DNA from: Duganella sp. CF517
GTDB lineage: Bacteria > Pseudomonadota > Gammaproteobacteria > Burkholderiales > Burkholderiaceae_D
Length of the DNA: 64,000 bases
Reading direction: 5' to 3'
Assembly (NCBI RefSeq): GCF_900110275.1
Contig: NZ_FODC01000005.1
Coordinates: 372,001-436,000, forward strand
Below are positions 17,333 through 26,355 of the stretch, piece after piece; position 1 is the stretch's first letter, and each line of letters starts with the position of its first letter. The notes beneath the pieces were generated by a model. That model had not been told where the DNA came from and searched no databases. It was given only the letters and a program-made list of their open reading frames with translations. Position numbers and translations under genes: made by a program.

Positions 17333-18396
17333 TGACCGCGCGGCTGATACCGTGGCTGGCGCTGGGCGCCCTGCTGGCCGGCTGCGGCGCGCCTCCGGCC
17401 AGGCCGCCATGGACTGTGGAGCCGCTGATGCGCGTCGAGCACGGCGGCGACGCCGCCGACGCCCTGTACCGCCTCGGCCGCTACCACCAGCAACGCGGCG
17501 AGGCGGCCGCCGCCGACGACGCCTTCGCCCGCGCGATCGCGCTGCGGCCGGACCGGCTCGACGCCCGCAACGCCCGCGCCGTGCTGCTGGCCGGCGAAGG
17601 CCGGCAGGCGGAGGCGGTCGAGCTGCTGCGCCAGCTGGCGGCGCAGTTCCCGCACGACGCCCAGCCGCTGAACAACCTGGGCTACCTGTACTATCTGCAA
17701 GGCCGGACCGGGCCGGCGCGCGCGGCCATCGAGCAGGCGCTGCGCATCGATCCGCAGCACGCGCAGGCGCGCGCCAACCTGGCGCGCATGACGCCGGCTC
17801 CCGGCGCCGCCGCGACGACTCCGGCCGCCACCGTCGCCGCCGCGCCGACGCAGAGCACGACCCCGGCCGCGGACGACGGCGTGGCGCGCGCGCGCTGGCA
17901 AGTGGTGGCGCTTGCGCCGAACGAATTCAGCTTGCAAGCGGTGGCCGCCGCACCGGCCGCCGCTTCCCCGGCCCCGGCCGCCGCCGCGTCCAATGCCGAC
18001 GATGGCAATCGCCATGGCGATGGCGGCATCCAGATCGTCAACGGCAACGGCGTGCGCGGGCTGGGCGAGCGCACCCGCCGCCTGCTGGCCAGCGGCGCGC
18101 TGCCCGCGGCGGCCGACGCCGACGTCGTCAACCAGCGCGGCCACCATCAGCGCGACACCATCATCGAATACCTGCCCGGCCAGCGCGAACGCGCCGTCCT
18201 GGTGCGCGCCGCGCTCAAGGGCCGCGCCAAGCTGCTGCCGGCGCGCGCGCTGCCCGCCGGCCTGGCGCTGCGCGTGGTGCTGGGTCGCGACCACGCCGCG
18301 CCGGACCGCGCCGCCAAGGCCGCCGCGCCCAAACGTTTGCCCGACGCTGCGCTGTTGACGATGAACAGCGCCGCCCCCCATTTCAATCAGGAGTAA
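17332..18396 (+). CDS. tadD: TadD-like TPR lipoprotein with LytR_C domain
   Basis: A 354-residue protein starting within the tadC stop. The lipobox LLAGC places the acylated cysteine at residue 18. Residues ~45-150 are TPR repeats ([47 protein letters not shown]), the TadD part needed for secretin assembly. An alanine/proline linker leads to a C-terminal ~90-residue domain ([20 protein letters not shown] ... [10 protein letters not shown]) that reads as LytR_C, a fold found at the end of LytR-CpsA-Psr and some TPR proteins. A wall contact is conceivable but unproven. The next gene starts two bases later. Confidence 0.87.
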   Translation: MTARLIPWLALGALLAGCGAPPARPPWTVEPLMRVEHGGDAADALYRLGRYHQQRGEAAAADDAFARAIALRPDRLDARNARAVLLAGEGRQAEAVELLRQLAAQFPHDAQPLNNLGYLYYLQGRTGPARAAIEQALRIDPQHAQARANLARMTPAPGAAATTPAATVAAAPTQSTTPAADDGVARARWQVVALAPNEFSLQAVAAAPAAASPAPAAAASNADDGNRHGDGGIQIVNGNGVRGLGERTRRLLASGALPAAADADVVNQRGHHQRDTIIEYLPGQRERAVLVRAALKGRAKLLPARALPAGLALRVVLGRDHAAPDRAAKAAAPKRLPDAALLTMNSAAPHFNQE

Positions 18397-18398
18397 CC

Positions 18399-20663
18399 AT
18401 GCTCAGAACAACACCGTCCCCGCGCTGGGCCAACCATGCAGTCGCCGCGTGCGCCACCGTGCTGCTCGCCGTCGCGCTGACCGCCTGCGGCGGCGGCTCC
18501 GGCAGCGCCGCCGGCGGCTGCACCACGATCGATCCAAGCCGGCCCAGCAGCCTGCCCGGCTGCGGCACCACCCCGGGCAACCCGGCCACCGGCGCCGCCG
18601 CCGTCTCCCTGGCGTTGACCGACGCCGGCGGCGCGGCCGTCGCCGGCGTCACGCCCGAGCGCGGCGCCACCGTCACCGCCACGCTCAGGAACGCCGCCGG
18701 CCAGGTCGTTCCCAACACGCTGGTCACCTTCACCACCACCGACAAGACCGGCGTGTTCACGCCGGCCAGCGGCAGCGCCATCACCGACGCCGGCGGCAAG
18801 GCCAGCATCACACTGGCGGCCGGCGGCGTGTCCGGCGCCTTCGCCGTCAGCGCCACCGCCACCGTGGCCAACGCCACCGTGACGGCCAACGTCCCCTATT
18901 CGGTGCAAGTGCCGCAGTTGACGCTGGGCGCGCCGGTGGCCGCCCCCACCACGCTGGCCGCCGGCGGCACCGCCAGCCTGACCGCCACCGTGCTCAACGG
19001 CGGCACGCCGTACGCGCCGGCGCAGTCGGTCGCGTTCACGTCGCCGTGCGTGGCCAACGGCAAGGCGCGCATCGCCTCGCCGGTGACCACCGTCAACGGC
19101 GTGGCCAGCACCTCCTACACCGACCTCGGCTGCGGCGGCGTGGACGTGGTCACCGCCAGCTTCACCTTCAACGGCAACCCGATCAGCAGCAGCGCCAGCC
19201 TGACGGTGCAGCCGGCCAGCGCCGGCCAGCTGGCGTTCGTCTCGGCGCTGCCGCAAAACATCGCGCTCAAGGGGTCCGGCGGCGCCGGCCGCCAGGAAAG
19301 CGCCACCATCACCTTCAAGGTACTCGACCGCAGCGGCAACCCGGTGGCCGGCCAGGCCGTCAACTTTTCGCTCAACACCAGCGCCGGCGGCCTGACGCTC
19401 AATCCGGCCAGCGGCACCACCGGCGCCAACGGCCTGGTGACCACCACCGTGGCCGCCGGCACCGTCAACACGCCGGTGCGGGTGACCGCCAGCCTGCCGG
19501 GGACCAACCTGAGCACGCTGTCGGACCAGCTGGTGGTGTCGACCGGCGTGCCGGAACAAAACAGCTTCACCCTCAGCGCGGTCATCAGGAACCTCGAAGG
19601 CGGCCAGTTCAACGGTTGCCCGGCGCCGTCCGGCACGCTGGTCACCGCCCGCCTGGCCGATCACTTCCGCAATCCGGCGCCGGACGGCACCGCCGTCAGC
19701 TTCACCGCCGAGGGCGGCTCCATCGACGCCTCCTGCCTGACCGGGCTGACCAGTACCACGCTGACCGACGGCACCGTCATCACGCAAAAAGGCACGCCGG
19801 GCGAATGCACGGTGCGCTACTGCGCCGGCAACCCGCGTCCGGCCGACGGCCGCGTCACCATCCTGGCCTACGCGCTGGGCGAGGAAAGCTTTGTCGACGC
19901 CAATGGCAACAACCTGTTCGAGAGTGGGGAAAGCTATACGGATCTGGGCGAGCCGTTCCGCAACGACCGCGCGGTGACCGACGCCAACGCCAACTTCGGC
20001 GACGACATCTGGAGGACCGGCAACGCGGCGCGCGCCAGCGGCGAGCAATACATCGATTCGAACGGCAACGGCGTCTGGAACCAGGGCGGCAACGGCGCCT
20101 ACAACGGCGTGCTGCAGGCCACGCCAAACGTCAACACCGGCAACGCCAACACGGTCAATGTACGGCAAGCGATGGTGATGGTATTGTCCAACAGCACCGC
20201 CAATGTCTCGCTGCTGAACGAGGCGGCCAACGGCGCGCCGACCATCGGCACGCTGGCGCTGGCCCAATGCGTGACCGGCACCAAGTTCGACAACGTGCCG
20301 CGCAGCTACCAGTTCGCCATCCGCGACGACAATCCGACCGTGTTCGCCGGCAACCAGCGCGCGGCGCACGCGGGCGATCCCTTGTGGTTGTTCGACCGTC
20401 CGGGCAATCCGCTGCCGGCCGGCACCGTGATCAGCTTCGCCGCCAGCAACGGCCTGGTGATGGGCGCGCCCAGCTACACGGTGCAAAACACCAATTCGGC
20501 CGACTCGGCGGCATGGACCTACAGTGTGTCGCTGATCAGCGATGCCGGCCAGGACGCTTCCAGCCTGCTATGCAACAACCCGGTGCGCACGGGCGCGCTG
20601 ACCATCACCGTCACCACCCCGAGCGGCGTGGTGAGCCGGTTCAATTATCCGGTCACGGACTAA
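18399..20663 (+). CDS. large Ig-like (Big-1) surface lipoprotein ending the Tad operon
   Basis: A 754-residue protein; the ATG at 18399 follows CAGGAG overlapping the tadD stop. The lipobox LTAC makes C30 the lipid anchor. Several bacterial Ig-like (Big-1, invasin-type) repeats follow, recognised by phrases such as AAGQVVPNTLVTFTTTD and RSGNPVAGQAVNFSLNT. Around residues 490-570 two calcium-loop-like segments appear, DANGNNLFESGE and DSNGNGVWNQGG, resembling EF-hand/dockerin loops. Cysteine pairs occur within and after the repeats. It is probably an outer-membrane-anchored, extracellular or periplasmic adhesin-like protein working with the Flp pilus; the role is inferred from position. Confidence 0.82.
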   Translation: MLRTTPSPRWANHAVAACATVLLAVALTACGGGSGSAAGGCTTIDPSRPSSLPGCGTTPGNPATGAAAVSLALTDAGGAAVAGVTPERGATVTATLRNAAGQVVPNTLVTFTTTDKTGVFTPASGSAITDAGGKASITLAAGGVSGAFAVSATATVANATVTANVPYSVQVPQLTLGAPVAAPTTLAAGGTASLTATVLNGGTPYAPAQSVAFTSPCVANGKARIASPVTTVNGVASTSYTDLGCGGVDVVTASFTFNGNPISSSASLTVQPASAGQLAFVSALPQNIALKGSGGAGRQESATITFKVLDRSGNPVAGQAVNFSLNTSAGGLTLNPASGTTGANGLVTTTVAAGTVNTPVRVTASLPGTNLSTLSDQLVVSTGVPEQNSFTLSAVIRNLEGGQFNGCPAPSGTLVTARLADHFRNPAPDGTAVSFTAEGGSIDASCLTGLTSTTLTDGTVITQKGTPGECTVRYCAGNPRPADGRVTILAYALGEESFVDANGNNLFESGESYTDLGEPFRNDRAVTDANANFGDDIWRTGNAARASGEQYIDSNGNGVWNQGGNGAYNGVLQATPNVNTGNANTVNVRQAMVMVLSNSTANVSLLNEAANGAPTIGTLALAQCVTGTKFDNVPRSYQFAIRDDNPTVFAGNQRAAHAGDPLWLFDRPGNPLPAGTVISFAASNGLVMGAPSYTVQNTNSADSAAWTYSVSLISDAGQDASSLLCNNPVRTGALTITVTTPSGVVSRFNYPVTD

Positions 20664-20668
20664 ACGGG

Positions 20669-21739
20669 TCAGACGGATTGGAGCGGCGCGGCCCGTGCCA
20701 GCATGGGCCGCAAACTTCCCCACACCAGCTCCGGCGCCATCTGCACCATGCAGTTCTGGTGCCCGAGCGGGCACTCGCGCTGCTTGCACGGCGAGCAATC
20801 GAGGCGCAGCGAGATCGACGCCGCCAGGTCCGAGAACGGCGGCGCGTGGTCCGGATCGGTCGGGCCGTACAACGCCACCACCGGCCGGTTCAGCGCCGAG
20901 GCGATATGCAGCAGGCCCGAATCGTTGGCCACCACCGCCGCCGTGCGCGCGACCAGCGCGATCGCCTCGGCCAGGCTGGTGGCGCCGGCCAGGTTGAACA
21001 CGGCCGCGCCGGCGGGCATGGCGGCGGCCACCTCGGCGCATGCCTGCCTGTCCTTCGGCGAACCGAGCAGGGCGATCTGCGTGGCCGGGTCGTTGGCCAG
21101 GATGGCCTGGCCCAGGCCGGCGAAATGGCGCGCCGGCCAGCGCTTGGCGCCGCCGAATTCGGCGCCCGGCGCGAACGCCACCAGCGGCCGCGCCGGATCG
21201 ATGCCGGTGCGCGCGCAGACGGCGGCGATTTGCGCCGCGCTGGCCGCCAGGCGCGGGCGCGGCAGCGCGGCGCGGAACGCCGCGCCCTGCGCCGCCCCGG
21301 GCGCCGCCGGGGCGCCGGCCAGCGCCGCGTAAAACGCCACCATCGGGCGCGGCGGCGTCTCGTCATGGTGCATGACGTTGATCAGGCCGTGCCGGCTCTC
21401 GCCCTTGTAGCCGACCCGCCGCTTGATGCCGGCCAGCCACGGGATCAGCGCGTATTTAATCGTATTGGGCAGCACATAGGCCTGGTCGTAGCCGCGCCGG
21501 CGCAGCAGCCGCGCGTACCTCCAGCGCTCGCGCAACTGCAGCGCGCCGTGGCGGAACGGCGTCTCCAGCACCTCGTCGACCTCGGCCATCTGCCGCCACA
21601 CCGGCGACACCGCCGGCGGCGCCAGCACGTCGATCGGCTGCTCCGGGTGGGCCGCGCGCAGCAATTGCAGCAACGGCTGCGCCATCACCGCGTCGCCGAT
21701 CCAGTTGGGCGAGATGACCAGGATGCGCGGCGCGCTCAT
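20669..21739 (-). CDS. waaF: ADP-heptose:LPS heptosyltransferase II
   Basis: A 356-residue GT9 enzyme. The N-terminal ILVISPNWIGDAVMAQPLLQLL and the central AYVLPNTIKYALIPWLAGIKRRVGY segments are characteristic of WaaF. The donor site has FAPGAEFGGAKRWP and the late VVANDSGLLHIASALNRPVVALYG. It adds the second L,D-heptose to the inner LPS core in the cytoplasm. It is translationally coupled to the upstream O-antigen ligase (ATGA, 21736-21739) and converges with the Tad operon, five bases apart. Confidence 0.93.
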   Translation of the reverse strand: MSAPRILVISPNWIGDAVMAQPLLQLLRAAHPEQPIDVLAPPAVSPVWRQMAEVDEVLETPFRHGALQLRERWRYARLLRRRGYDQAYVLPNTIKYALIPWLAGIKRRVGYKGESRHGLINVMHHDETPPRPMVAFYAALAGAPAAPGAAQGAAFRAALPRPRLAASAAQIAAVCARTGIDPARPLVAFAPGAEFGGAKRWPARHFAGLGQAILANDPATQIALLGSPKDRQACAEVAAAMPAGAAVFNLAGATSLAEAIALVARTAAVVANDSGLLHIASALNRPVVALYGPTDPDHAPPFSDLAASISLRLDCSPCKQRECPLGHQNCMVQMAPELVWGSLRPMLARAAPLQSV

Positions 21740-22983
21740 GGCGCCGTCCGCGCGGCCGCCGGCGCAGCCGACGGCCTGCCGGCCAGGCAGAAGCCGACCA
21801 GCACGAACAGCATCAGCGCGTAGAACATCGCCGCCCGCGTCGACCAGAAGATCACCTCGGTCAGGCCGAAACTGAAGTAGCTCAGCGTGAGCAGCATGCC
21901 GGCCAGCGCCGGCGCGGCCGCGCCGGGATGGCGCATCTGCCGCCAGAAGAACAGGAACGGCGCCACCAGCGTGCCCAGCCAGGCGAGCAGGCCGACGATG
22001 CCGCCGTAGACCAGTTGTTGCAGGATATCGTTATGGAAGTGCTCGAATTCCAGCACGAACGCCCGGCTCTCCCCGGTCTCGACCATGTGCTCGAGCTGCT
22101 GCCGGACGTCGCGCTCGCTCGCGCCCATCACCGGATGGCGCTCGATCACCCGCAGCGCCGTGCGCCACAGTTCGATGCGCACGCCGACGTTGGTGTAGCG
22201 TTGCTCGCCGTCGACATACTGGCGCACGTCGCTGATGCCCTGGTCGAGGCGGTCGCGGGCGCCCGTTTGCGGGATGAAATAGGTACTTACAAGCAAGGCC
22301 AATCCCAGCAGCGCCAGCCCCTTGCGCAGGCGCCCGCGCAGCACGTGGCCGTAGCGCACCAGCAGCAGCATCGAGAACAGGATGGCGACCCAGCCGCCGC
22401 GCGTGCCGGTGGCGATCGAGCCGACCAGGCCGGCGAGCGCGCCGAGGCCGGGCCAGATGGCGGCGCGGCCGGCGAAATCGAGCGTGCCGGCCAGGCACAG
22501 CAAGCCCATGCACAGCATCAGGTCGCCGAAGGTGATCGCGTTGATCAAGCCGCCCGGGCGCTCCATGCCCAGGCCCCAGCGCTGGTAGGCGATGAAGGCG
22601 GCGCCGGCGAACGCGCCGGCGATCAAGCCCCACCACAGCGCCTTGCGGCCGGGGCGGTACACCAACACCGTCAGCATGGCGCTGGCCGCGAGGAGCATGC
22701 GCAATGGTTTTTCCAGGTTGCGGGCGCGTCCGTCCGGGGCGGCGGCGGCCACCGCCGCCAGCAACAGGAAGATGCCGAACGCTGTCAAAACACCACGGAT
22801 CTCAGTAACATGAGGTAACAAGACTGGCGTCGCGCGGCGCCAGTGGTAGAGTGCCACCACCAAAAACCCGACGCTGCACAAGCCCACGCCGAAGTTGGTG
22901 ATCAAGACCAGAAAAGGCAAACAAAAGACCAGGCTGTGGATAAAGACAGTGCTGAGGGAGAACTTGGTTAAGGTATTATTCAT
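21736..22983 (-). CDS. waaL: O-antigen ligase family (WaaL/Wzy_C) membrane protein
   Basis: A 415-residue polytopic protein with about 10-12 helices. The Wzy_C core is present: ATGTRGGWVAIL (R195) in a membrane segment, then a large periplasmic loop with RIELWRTALRVIERHPVMG (R269, H283) and EHFHNDILQQLVYGG (H315/H317). These are the residues expected of enzymes that move undecaprenyl-linked glycan to the lipid A core. It precedes waaF in a two-gene leftward operon, which favours ligase over polymerase. The promoter must lie in the AT-rich 47-base gap shared with the divergent GT2 gene. Confidence 0.87.
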   Translation of the reverse strand: MNNTLTKFSLSTVFIHSLVFCLPFLVLITNFGVGLCSVGFLVVALYHWRRATPVLLPHVTEIRGVLTAFGIFLLLAAVAAAAPDGRARNLEKPLRMLLAASAMLTVLVYRPGRKALWWGLIAGAFAGAAFIAYQRWGLGMERPGGLINAITFGDLMLCMGLLCLAGTLDFAGRAAIWPGLGALAGLVGSIATGTRGGWVAILFSMLLLVRYGHVLRGRLRKGLALLGLALLVSTYFIPQTGARDRLDQGISDVRQYVDGEQRYTNVGVRIELWRTALRVIERHPVMGASERDVRQQLEHMVETGESRAFVLEFEHFHNDILQQLVYGGIVGLLAWLGTLVAPFLFFWRQMRHPGAAAPALAGMLLTLSYFSFGLTEVIFWSTRAAMFYALMLFVLVGFCLAGRPSAAPAAARTAP

Positions 22984-23030
22984 TCATTTTTAGATATTAT
23001 TACTACAGGGCATTTTGTACTGCTCATTAC

Positions 23031-23885
23031 ATGTCAGCCGTCAATATTTCACTCATCATCACCACCTACAACCGGCCCGATGCGCTCACGGCCGTGGTCG
23101 ACGCGTGCTTCGCGCAGTCCGACCTGGGGTACGAAATCATTATCGCTGATGACGGCTCGGGCCACAACACGCGCCAGGCCGTGGCCGCGCTGCAGGCGCG
23201 CGCGCCGCTGCCGCTGCGCCATGTGTGGCAGGAGGACAAGGGCTTCCGCGCGGCCCGCGCCCGCAACCTCGGCACCCTGGCCGCCAAGGGCAACTACATC
23301 GTCTTTCTCGACGGCGACTGCGTCCCGCAGCGAAATTTTATCAGTCAACATAAAAAGCTGGCGCAACGCGGCCACCTGGTCTCCGGCAGCCGCGTGCTGC
23401 TGAGCGAGGCGGCCACCCGCCGCACGCTCGACCAACACCTCGACCTGCAGCGCCTGAGCCTGGGCGAAAAGCTGCGCTGGCGCATCGGCGGCGACCTCAA
23501 CAAAGTAGTGCAACTGCTGATGACCTTGCCGGACTGGCTGCGCACCAGCAAGCGCTTCACGTGGCGCCGCATCAAGAGCTGCAACATGGGGGTGTGGCGC
23601 GCCGACCTGGAACTGGTCAACGGCTTCGACGAGAGCTTCCTCGGCTGGGGCCACGAGGACGCCGACCTGGTGATGCGCCTGTATAACGCCGGCGTGATGC
23701 GCAAGGACGGCGCCTTCGCCACCGAGGTGTTCCACCTATGGCACCGCGAAAACGCCCGCGACCAGGCGCGCAGCAACCGCGCGCTGGTGCTGCAGCGCGC
23801 GGCCGAACGCTGCACGTGGGCGGTGCGGGGATTGCGCGAGCAACAGGAGCCGGCGGCCCTCGCCGCGGGCCAGATAGTGCCATAA
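23031..23885 (+). CDS. family 2 glycosyltransferase with C-terminal GT7-like region
   Basis: A 284-residue GT-A enzyme: ISLIITTYNRPDAL at the N-terminus, the nucleotide-site aspartates in IIADDGSG, the DxD motif in VFLDGDCVP, and a C-terminal acceptor segment NGFDESFLGWGHEDADLVMRL typical of GT7-like/chondroitin-polymerase-type enzymes. It probably adds a hexose to the LPS core or a surface glycan in the cytoplasm. It diverges from waaL and precedes the fusion gene on the same strand by 66 bases. Donor unknown. Confidence 0.88.
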   Translation: MSAVNISLIITTYNRPDALTAVVDACFAQSDLGYEIIIADDGSGHNTRQAVAALQARAPLPLRHVWQEDKGFRAARARNLGTLAAKGNYIVFLDGDCVPQRNFISQHKKLAQRGHLVSGSRVLLSEAATRRTLDQHLDLQRLSLGEKLRWRIGGDLNKVVQLLMTLPDWLRTSKRFTWRRIKSCNMGVWRADLELVNGFDESFLGWGHEDADLVMRLYNAGVMRKDGAFATEVFHLWHRENARDQARSNRALVLQRAAERCTWAVRGLREQQEPAALAAGQIVP

Positions 23886-23951
23886 TGAACTGTTATAATC
23901 GAACTGTTCCGCCAATACCGTCCCGGCCCGCCGCCACCCACCCTCGCGCCC

Positions 23952-26003
23952 ATGAATACTGCCAGTAACTCGCTGCCGCTACCCGAGACAGGCAGCCCGT
24001 TCGCTTCCGCATTGTTGTTCGCGTTGCCCGCGCTGGCGCTGGCGGCCGGCTTCGGCGTCGGCGCGGCGCAGGCGGCGCTGGTGCTGGTCTTCCCGCTGGT
24101 GGTGCTGCTGCGCCCGCGCGCCATCTTGACCGTCTACCGGCGCCACGGCCTCGAACTGGCCGGCGTCATCGCCGCCTTCTGCGCCTGGTTCGCCGTCTCG
24201 CTGCTGCGCGCCGGCAGCGGACCGGCCTCCGGCCAGCCGCCGCTGGACTGGCCGCTGGCCCTGCTCGGCCTGGCCAGCATCGGCGTCATGTACCACTTGC
24301 GCCCGCGCGCGCGGCAACTGTGGGCCGGGCTGTGCGCGGCCGGCGTGCTGGCCGCGCTGCTGGCGATCTATCACCTGCCGGGCGGCGCCGCGCGCGCCGT
24401 CGCGCCGGGCTACGCGTCCACCCTTGGCGACCTGGCGCTGGCCTGCGGCCTGATGGGCCTGTGCGGGCTGGGCGCGCTGCGCCACACGCGGCTGGCCTGG
24501 TTGCCGGTGCCGGCCGTGCTGTGCGGCATGGCCGCGTCGCTGATGGCGGGCGCGCACGGCTGGCTGGCCCTGGCGCTGGCGCTGATCCCCCTGCTCGTCT
24601 ACGCGCGCTCGCTGGCCGACCGCCGGCTGCTGGCGCTGTGCGGCCTGGCGCTGGTGATCGCCTGCGTGATGCCGGCCGTCGGCATGGCCGGACGCATCGG
24701 CGCCGCCATCGAAGAGGTGCAGCGCTACCTGGCCGCCGGAACACCGCTTGACAGCGCCGTGTTGCTGTTGCTGTACCTGGCGCCGCTGTGCCACTTCATC
24801 CTGCAATTGCGCCGCCCGGACCGTGGCCAGCACCCGCTGGCGCTGGCCGGCCTGGTGCTGGTGGCCGCCTTCGTCGGCTTCACCCTGGACGGCGCGATGC
24901 CGCTGGCGCCGGCGCCCGAATCGTTCTACGTGTTGCTGGTGGGCAGCCTGGCCGGCCTGTGCCTGGCCGCGCGGCACCATCCGCCGCCGCGCCGCATCAT
25001 GATCACGCGCACCGACAATATCGGCGACGTGGTGCTGACGCTGTCGCTGGCGGGCTACCTCAAGCAGATCTACCCGCAGGCCGAAATCGTCTTCCTGTGC
25101 CGCCGCTACGCCGCCGCCGTGGTCGCCCAGTGCCGCCACGTCGACCGCGTGCTCACGCTCGAGGAACTCGGCGGCGACCAGGCCGGCGCCATGGCGCGCG
25201 CCGACTGCGACACCGTGCTGTTCGCCTTCCCGCGCCGCCACCTGGCCATTGCCGCCTTCCGCGCCGGCATCGCGCGCCGCGTCGGCAGCAGCCGCCGGGT
25301 CTACCACTGGTTCACCGCCAACCGCCTGATCAACATCAGCGCCAAGAAAACGCCGCTGCACGAGGCCCAGCTCAGCTTCAAGCTGCTGCTGCCGCTGGGC
25401 ATCGACTTCGTGCCGACCCTGGAACAGGTGTGGAAGCTGTACGGCCTGACGACGCCGCGCCACCCGGCCGCCGACGCCGTGCTGGCCGCGCCCGGTTTCA
25501 AGCTGATCCTGCATCCCAAATCGAACGGCAACGGCCGCGAATGGCCGCTGGAGCACTACACCACCCTGGCGCGCATGCTGGGCGCGGCCGGCGGCGTGCG
25601 GGTGCTGGTCACCGGCAGCCCGGCCGAGGGCGAACTGCTGGCCGAGCAGGCGCCGGCGCTGCTGGCGCTGCCCAACGTGGAAAACATGTGCGGCCGCCTC
25701 GACCTCGAGGGCTTCACGGCGCTGATCGGCGGCTGCGACGGCCTGATCGCCAGCGGCACCGGGCCGCTGCACCTGGCCGCCGCGCTGGGGCGTCCGGTGG
25801 TGGGCCTGTTCCCGCCGCTCAAACCGATCGACCCGTCGCGCTGGGCCGCCGTCGGCCCGCGCGCGCACAACCTGGTCACGGCGCAGCCCTGCGGCCATTG
25901 CGCCGATCCGGCCCGCTGCACCTGCATGCTGGCGATCGCGCCGCAGCAGGTGTTCGACCTGGTCCAGGGATGGCGCGCCGACGCGGCGCAGGCCGCCGCC
26001 TGA
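23952..26003 (+). CDS. fusion: degenerate O-antigen-ligase-like membrane domain + GT9 heptosyltransferase
   Basis: A 683-residue protein. Residues ~20-345 form about ten membrane helices that align with the neighbouring waaL protein (STLGDLALACGLMGL here versus ITFGDLMLCMGLLCL there). The catalytic arginine motif TGTRGGW is AGAHGW here (H202), and the whole periplasmic loop with the ligase histidines is missing: the chain passes from EEVQRYLAAG directly to the next helix. From M350 a complete GT9 domain follows (RRIMITRTDNIGDVVLTLSL; late IASGTGPLHLAAALGRPVVGLFPP), close to heptosyltransferases, with a cysteine cluster (CGHCADPARCTCM) near the C-terminus. It is likely a membrane-tethered heptosyl/hexosyltransferase whose ligase half is inactive. 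An internal start at 24999 lacks a ribosome site. Confidence 0.85.
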   Translation: MNTASNSLPLPETGSPFASALLFALPALALAAGFGVGAAQAALVLVFPLVVLLRPRAILTVYRRHGLELAGVIAAFCAWFAVSLLRAGSGPASGQPPLDWPLALLGLASIGVMYHLRPRARQLWAGLCAAGVLAALLAIYHLPGGAARAVAPGYASTLGDLALACGLMGLCGLGALRHTRLAWLPVPAVLCGMAASLMAGAHGWLALALALIPLLVYARSLADRRLLALCGLALVIACVMPAVGMAGRIGAAIEEVQRYLAAGTPLDSAVLLLLYLAPLCHFILQLRRPDRGQHPLALAGLVLVAAFVGFTLDGAMPLAPAPESFYVLLVGSLAGLCLAARHHPPPRRIMITRTDNIGDVVLTLSLAGYLKQIYPQAEIVFLCRRYAAAVVAQCRHVDRVLTLEELGGDQAGAMARADCDTVLFAFPRRHLAIAAFRAGIARRVGSSRRVYHWFTANRLINISAKKTPLHEAQLSFKLLLPLGIDFVPTLEQVWKLYGLTTPRHPAADAVLAAPGFKLILHPKSNGNGREWPLEHYTTLARMLGAAGGVRVLVTGSPAEGELLAEQAPALLALPNVENMCGRLDLEGFTALIGGCDGLIASGTGPLHLAAALGRPVVGLFPPLKPIDPSRWAAVGPRAHNLVTAQPCGHCADPARCTCMLAIAPQQVFDLVQGWRADAAQAAA

Positions 26004-26067
26004 ACGGCGTGCGCGCCGGCAAATCAAAATCCGGTACTATGACTTTTTCGTCCTAGGAGGGAATGTC

Positions 26068-26301
26068 ATGCGCGTGGATATTTATTGCCGAGATGAAGCA
26101 CAAGGGAAGCACAGCTATCTGGCCGTGCCGGAAGGAAAGCCGATTCCCGAGGAAGCGACCAGCACCGACTGGCAACCCGAGGCGCAGAAGGTCGAGGTCG
26201 ACGACGACAGCGACGATCTGCCGCGCTATCACATCGTCCACCCGCTCGAGCAGATCGGCGCCAAGGGCTACGCGATCACCAGCTTGAACGAGCAGATATA
26301 G
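26068..26301 (+). CDS. small conserved-looking acidic protein, unknown function
   Basis: A 77-residue protein with an excellent ribosome site (TAGGAGGGAATGTC) before ATG 26068 and its own candidate -10 (TACTAT, 26035-26040). There is no signal peptide and no membrane helix; the middle is acidic (VEVDDDSDDLPRYHI). Normal codon use and the strong ribosome site argue that it is real. I recall small Burkholderiales proteins beginning MRVDIY that resemble it, but cannot name a function. It lies alone between the fusion gene and the convergent dnaE. Confidence 0.75.
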   Translation: MRVDIYCRDEAQGKHSYLAVPEGKPIPEEATSTDWQPEAQKVEVDDDSDDLPRYHIVHPLEQIGAKGYAITSLNEQI

Positions 26302-26307
26302 TAGTGC

Positions 26308-26339
26308 GCCCGCGCCCCGGTCACGCCGGGGCCGCGGGC
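26308..26339. terminator. strong hairpin between convergent genes, no T-run
   Basis: GCCCGC + GCCCCGG (26308-26320) pairs with CCGGGGC + GCGGGC (26326-26339) around a TCACG loop with one bulged C, a stem of 13 pairs. It lies between the small gene's stop and the end of dnaE. It has no T tract on either strand, so it may act as an mRNA 3' stabiliser or a factor-assisted terminator. Confidence 0.45.
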
Positions 26340-26355
26340 CGCGCCGCCACCACCA

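Noticed and set aside
24999-26003. Separate GT9 gene starting inside the fusion (ATG 24999)
   Set aside because: No ribosome site precedes that ATG, and the upstream frame is continuous, in normal codon use and membrane-protein-like; one fused protein is the simpler reading.
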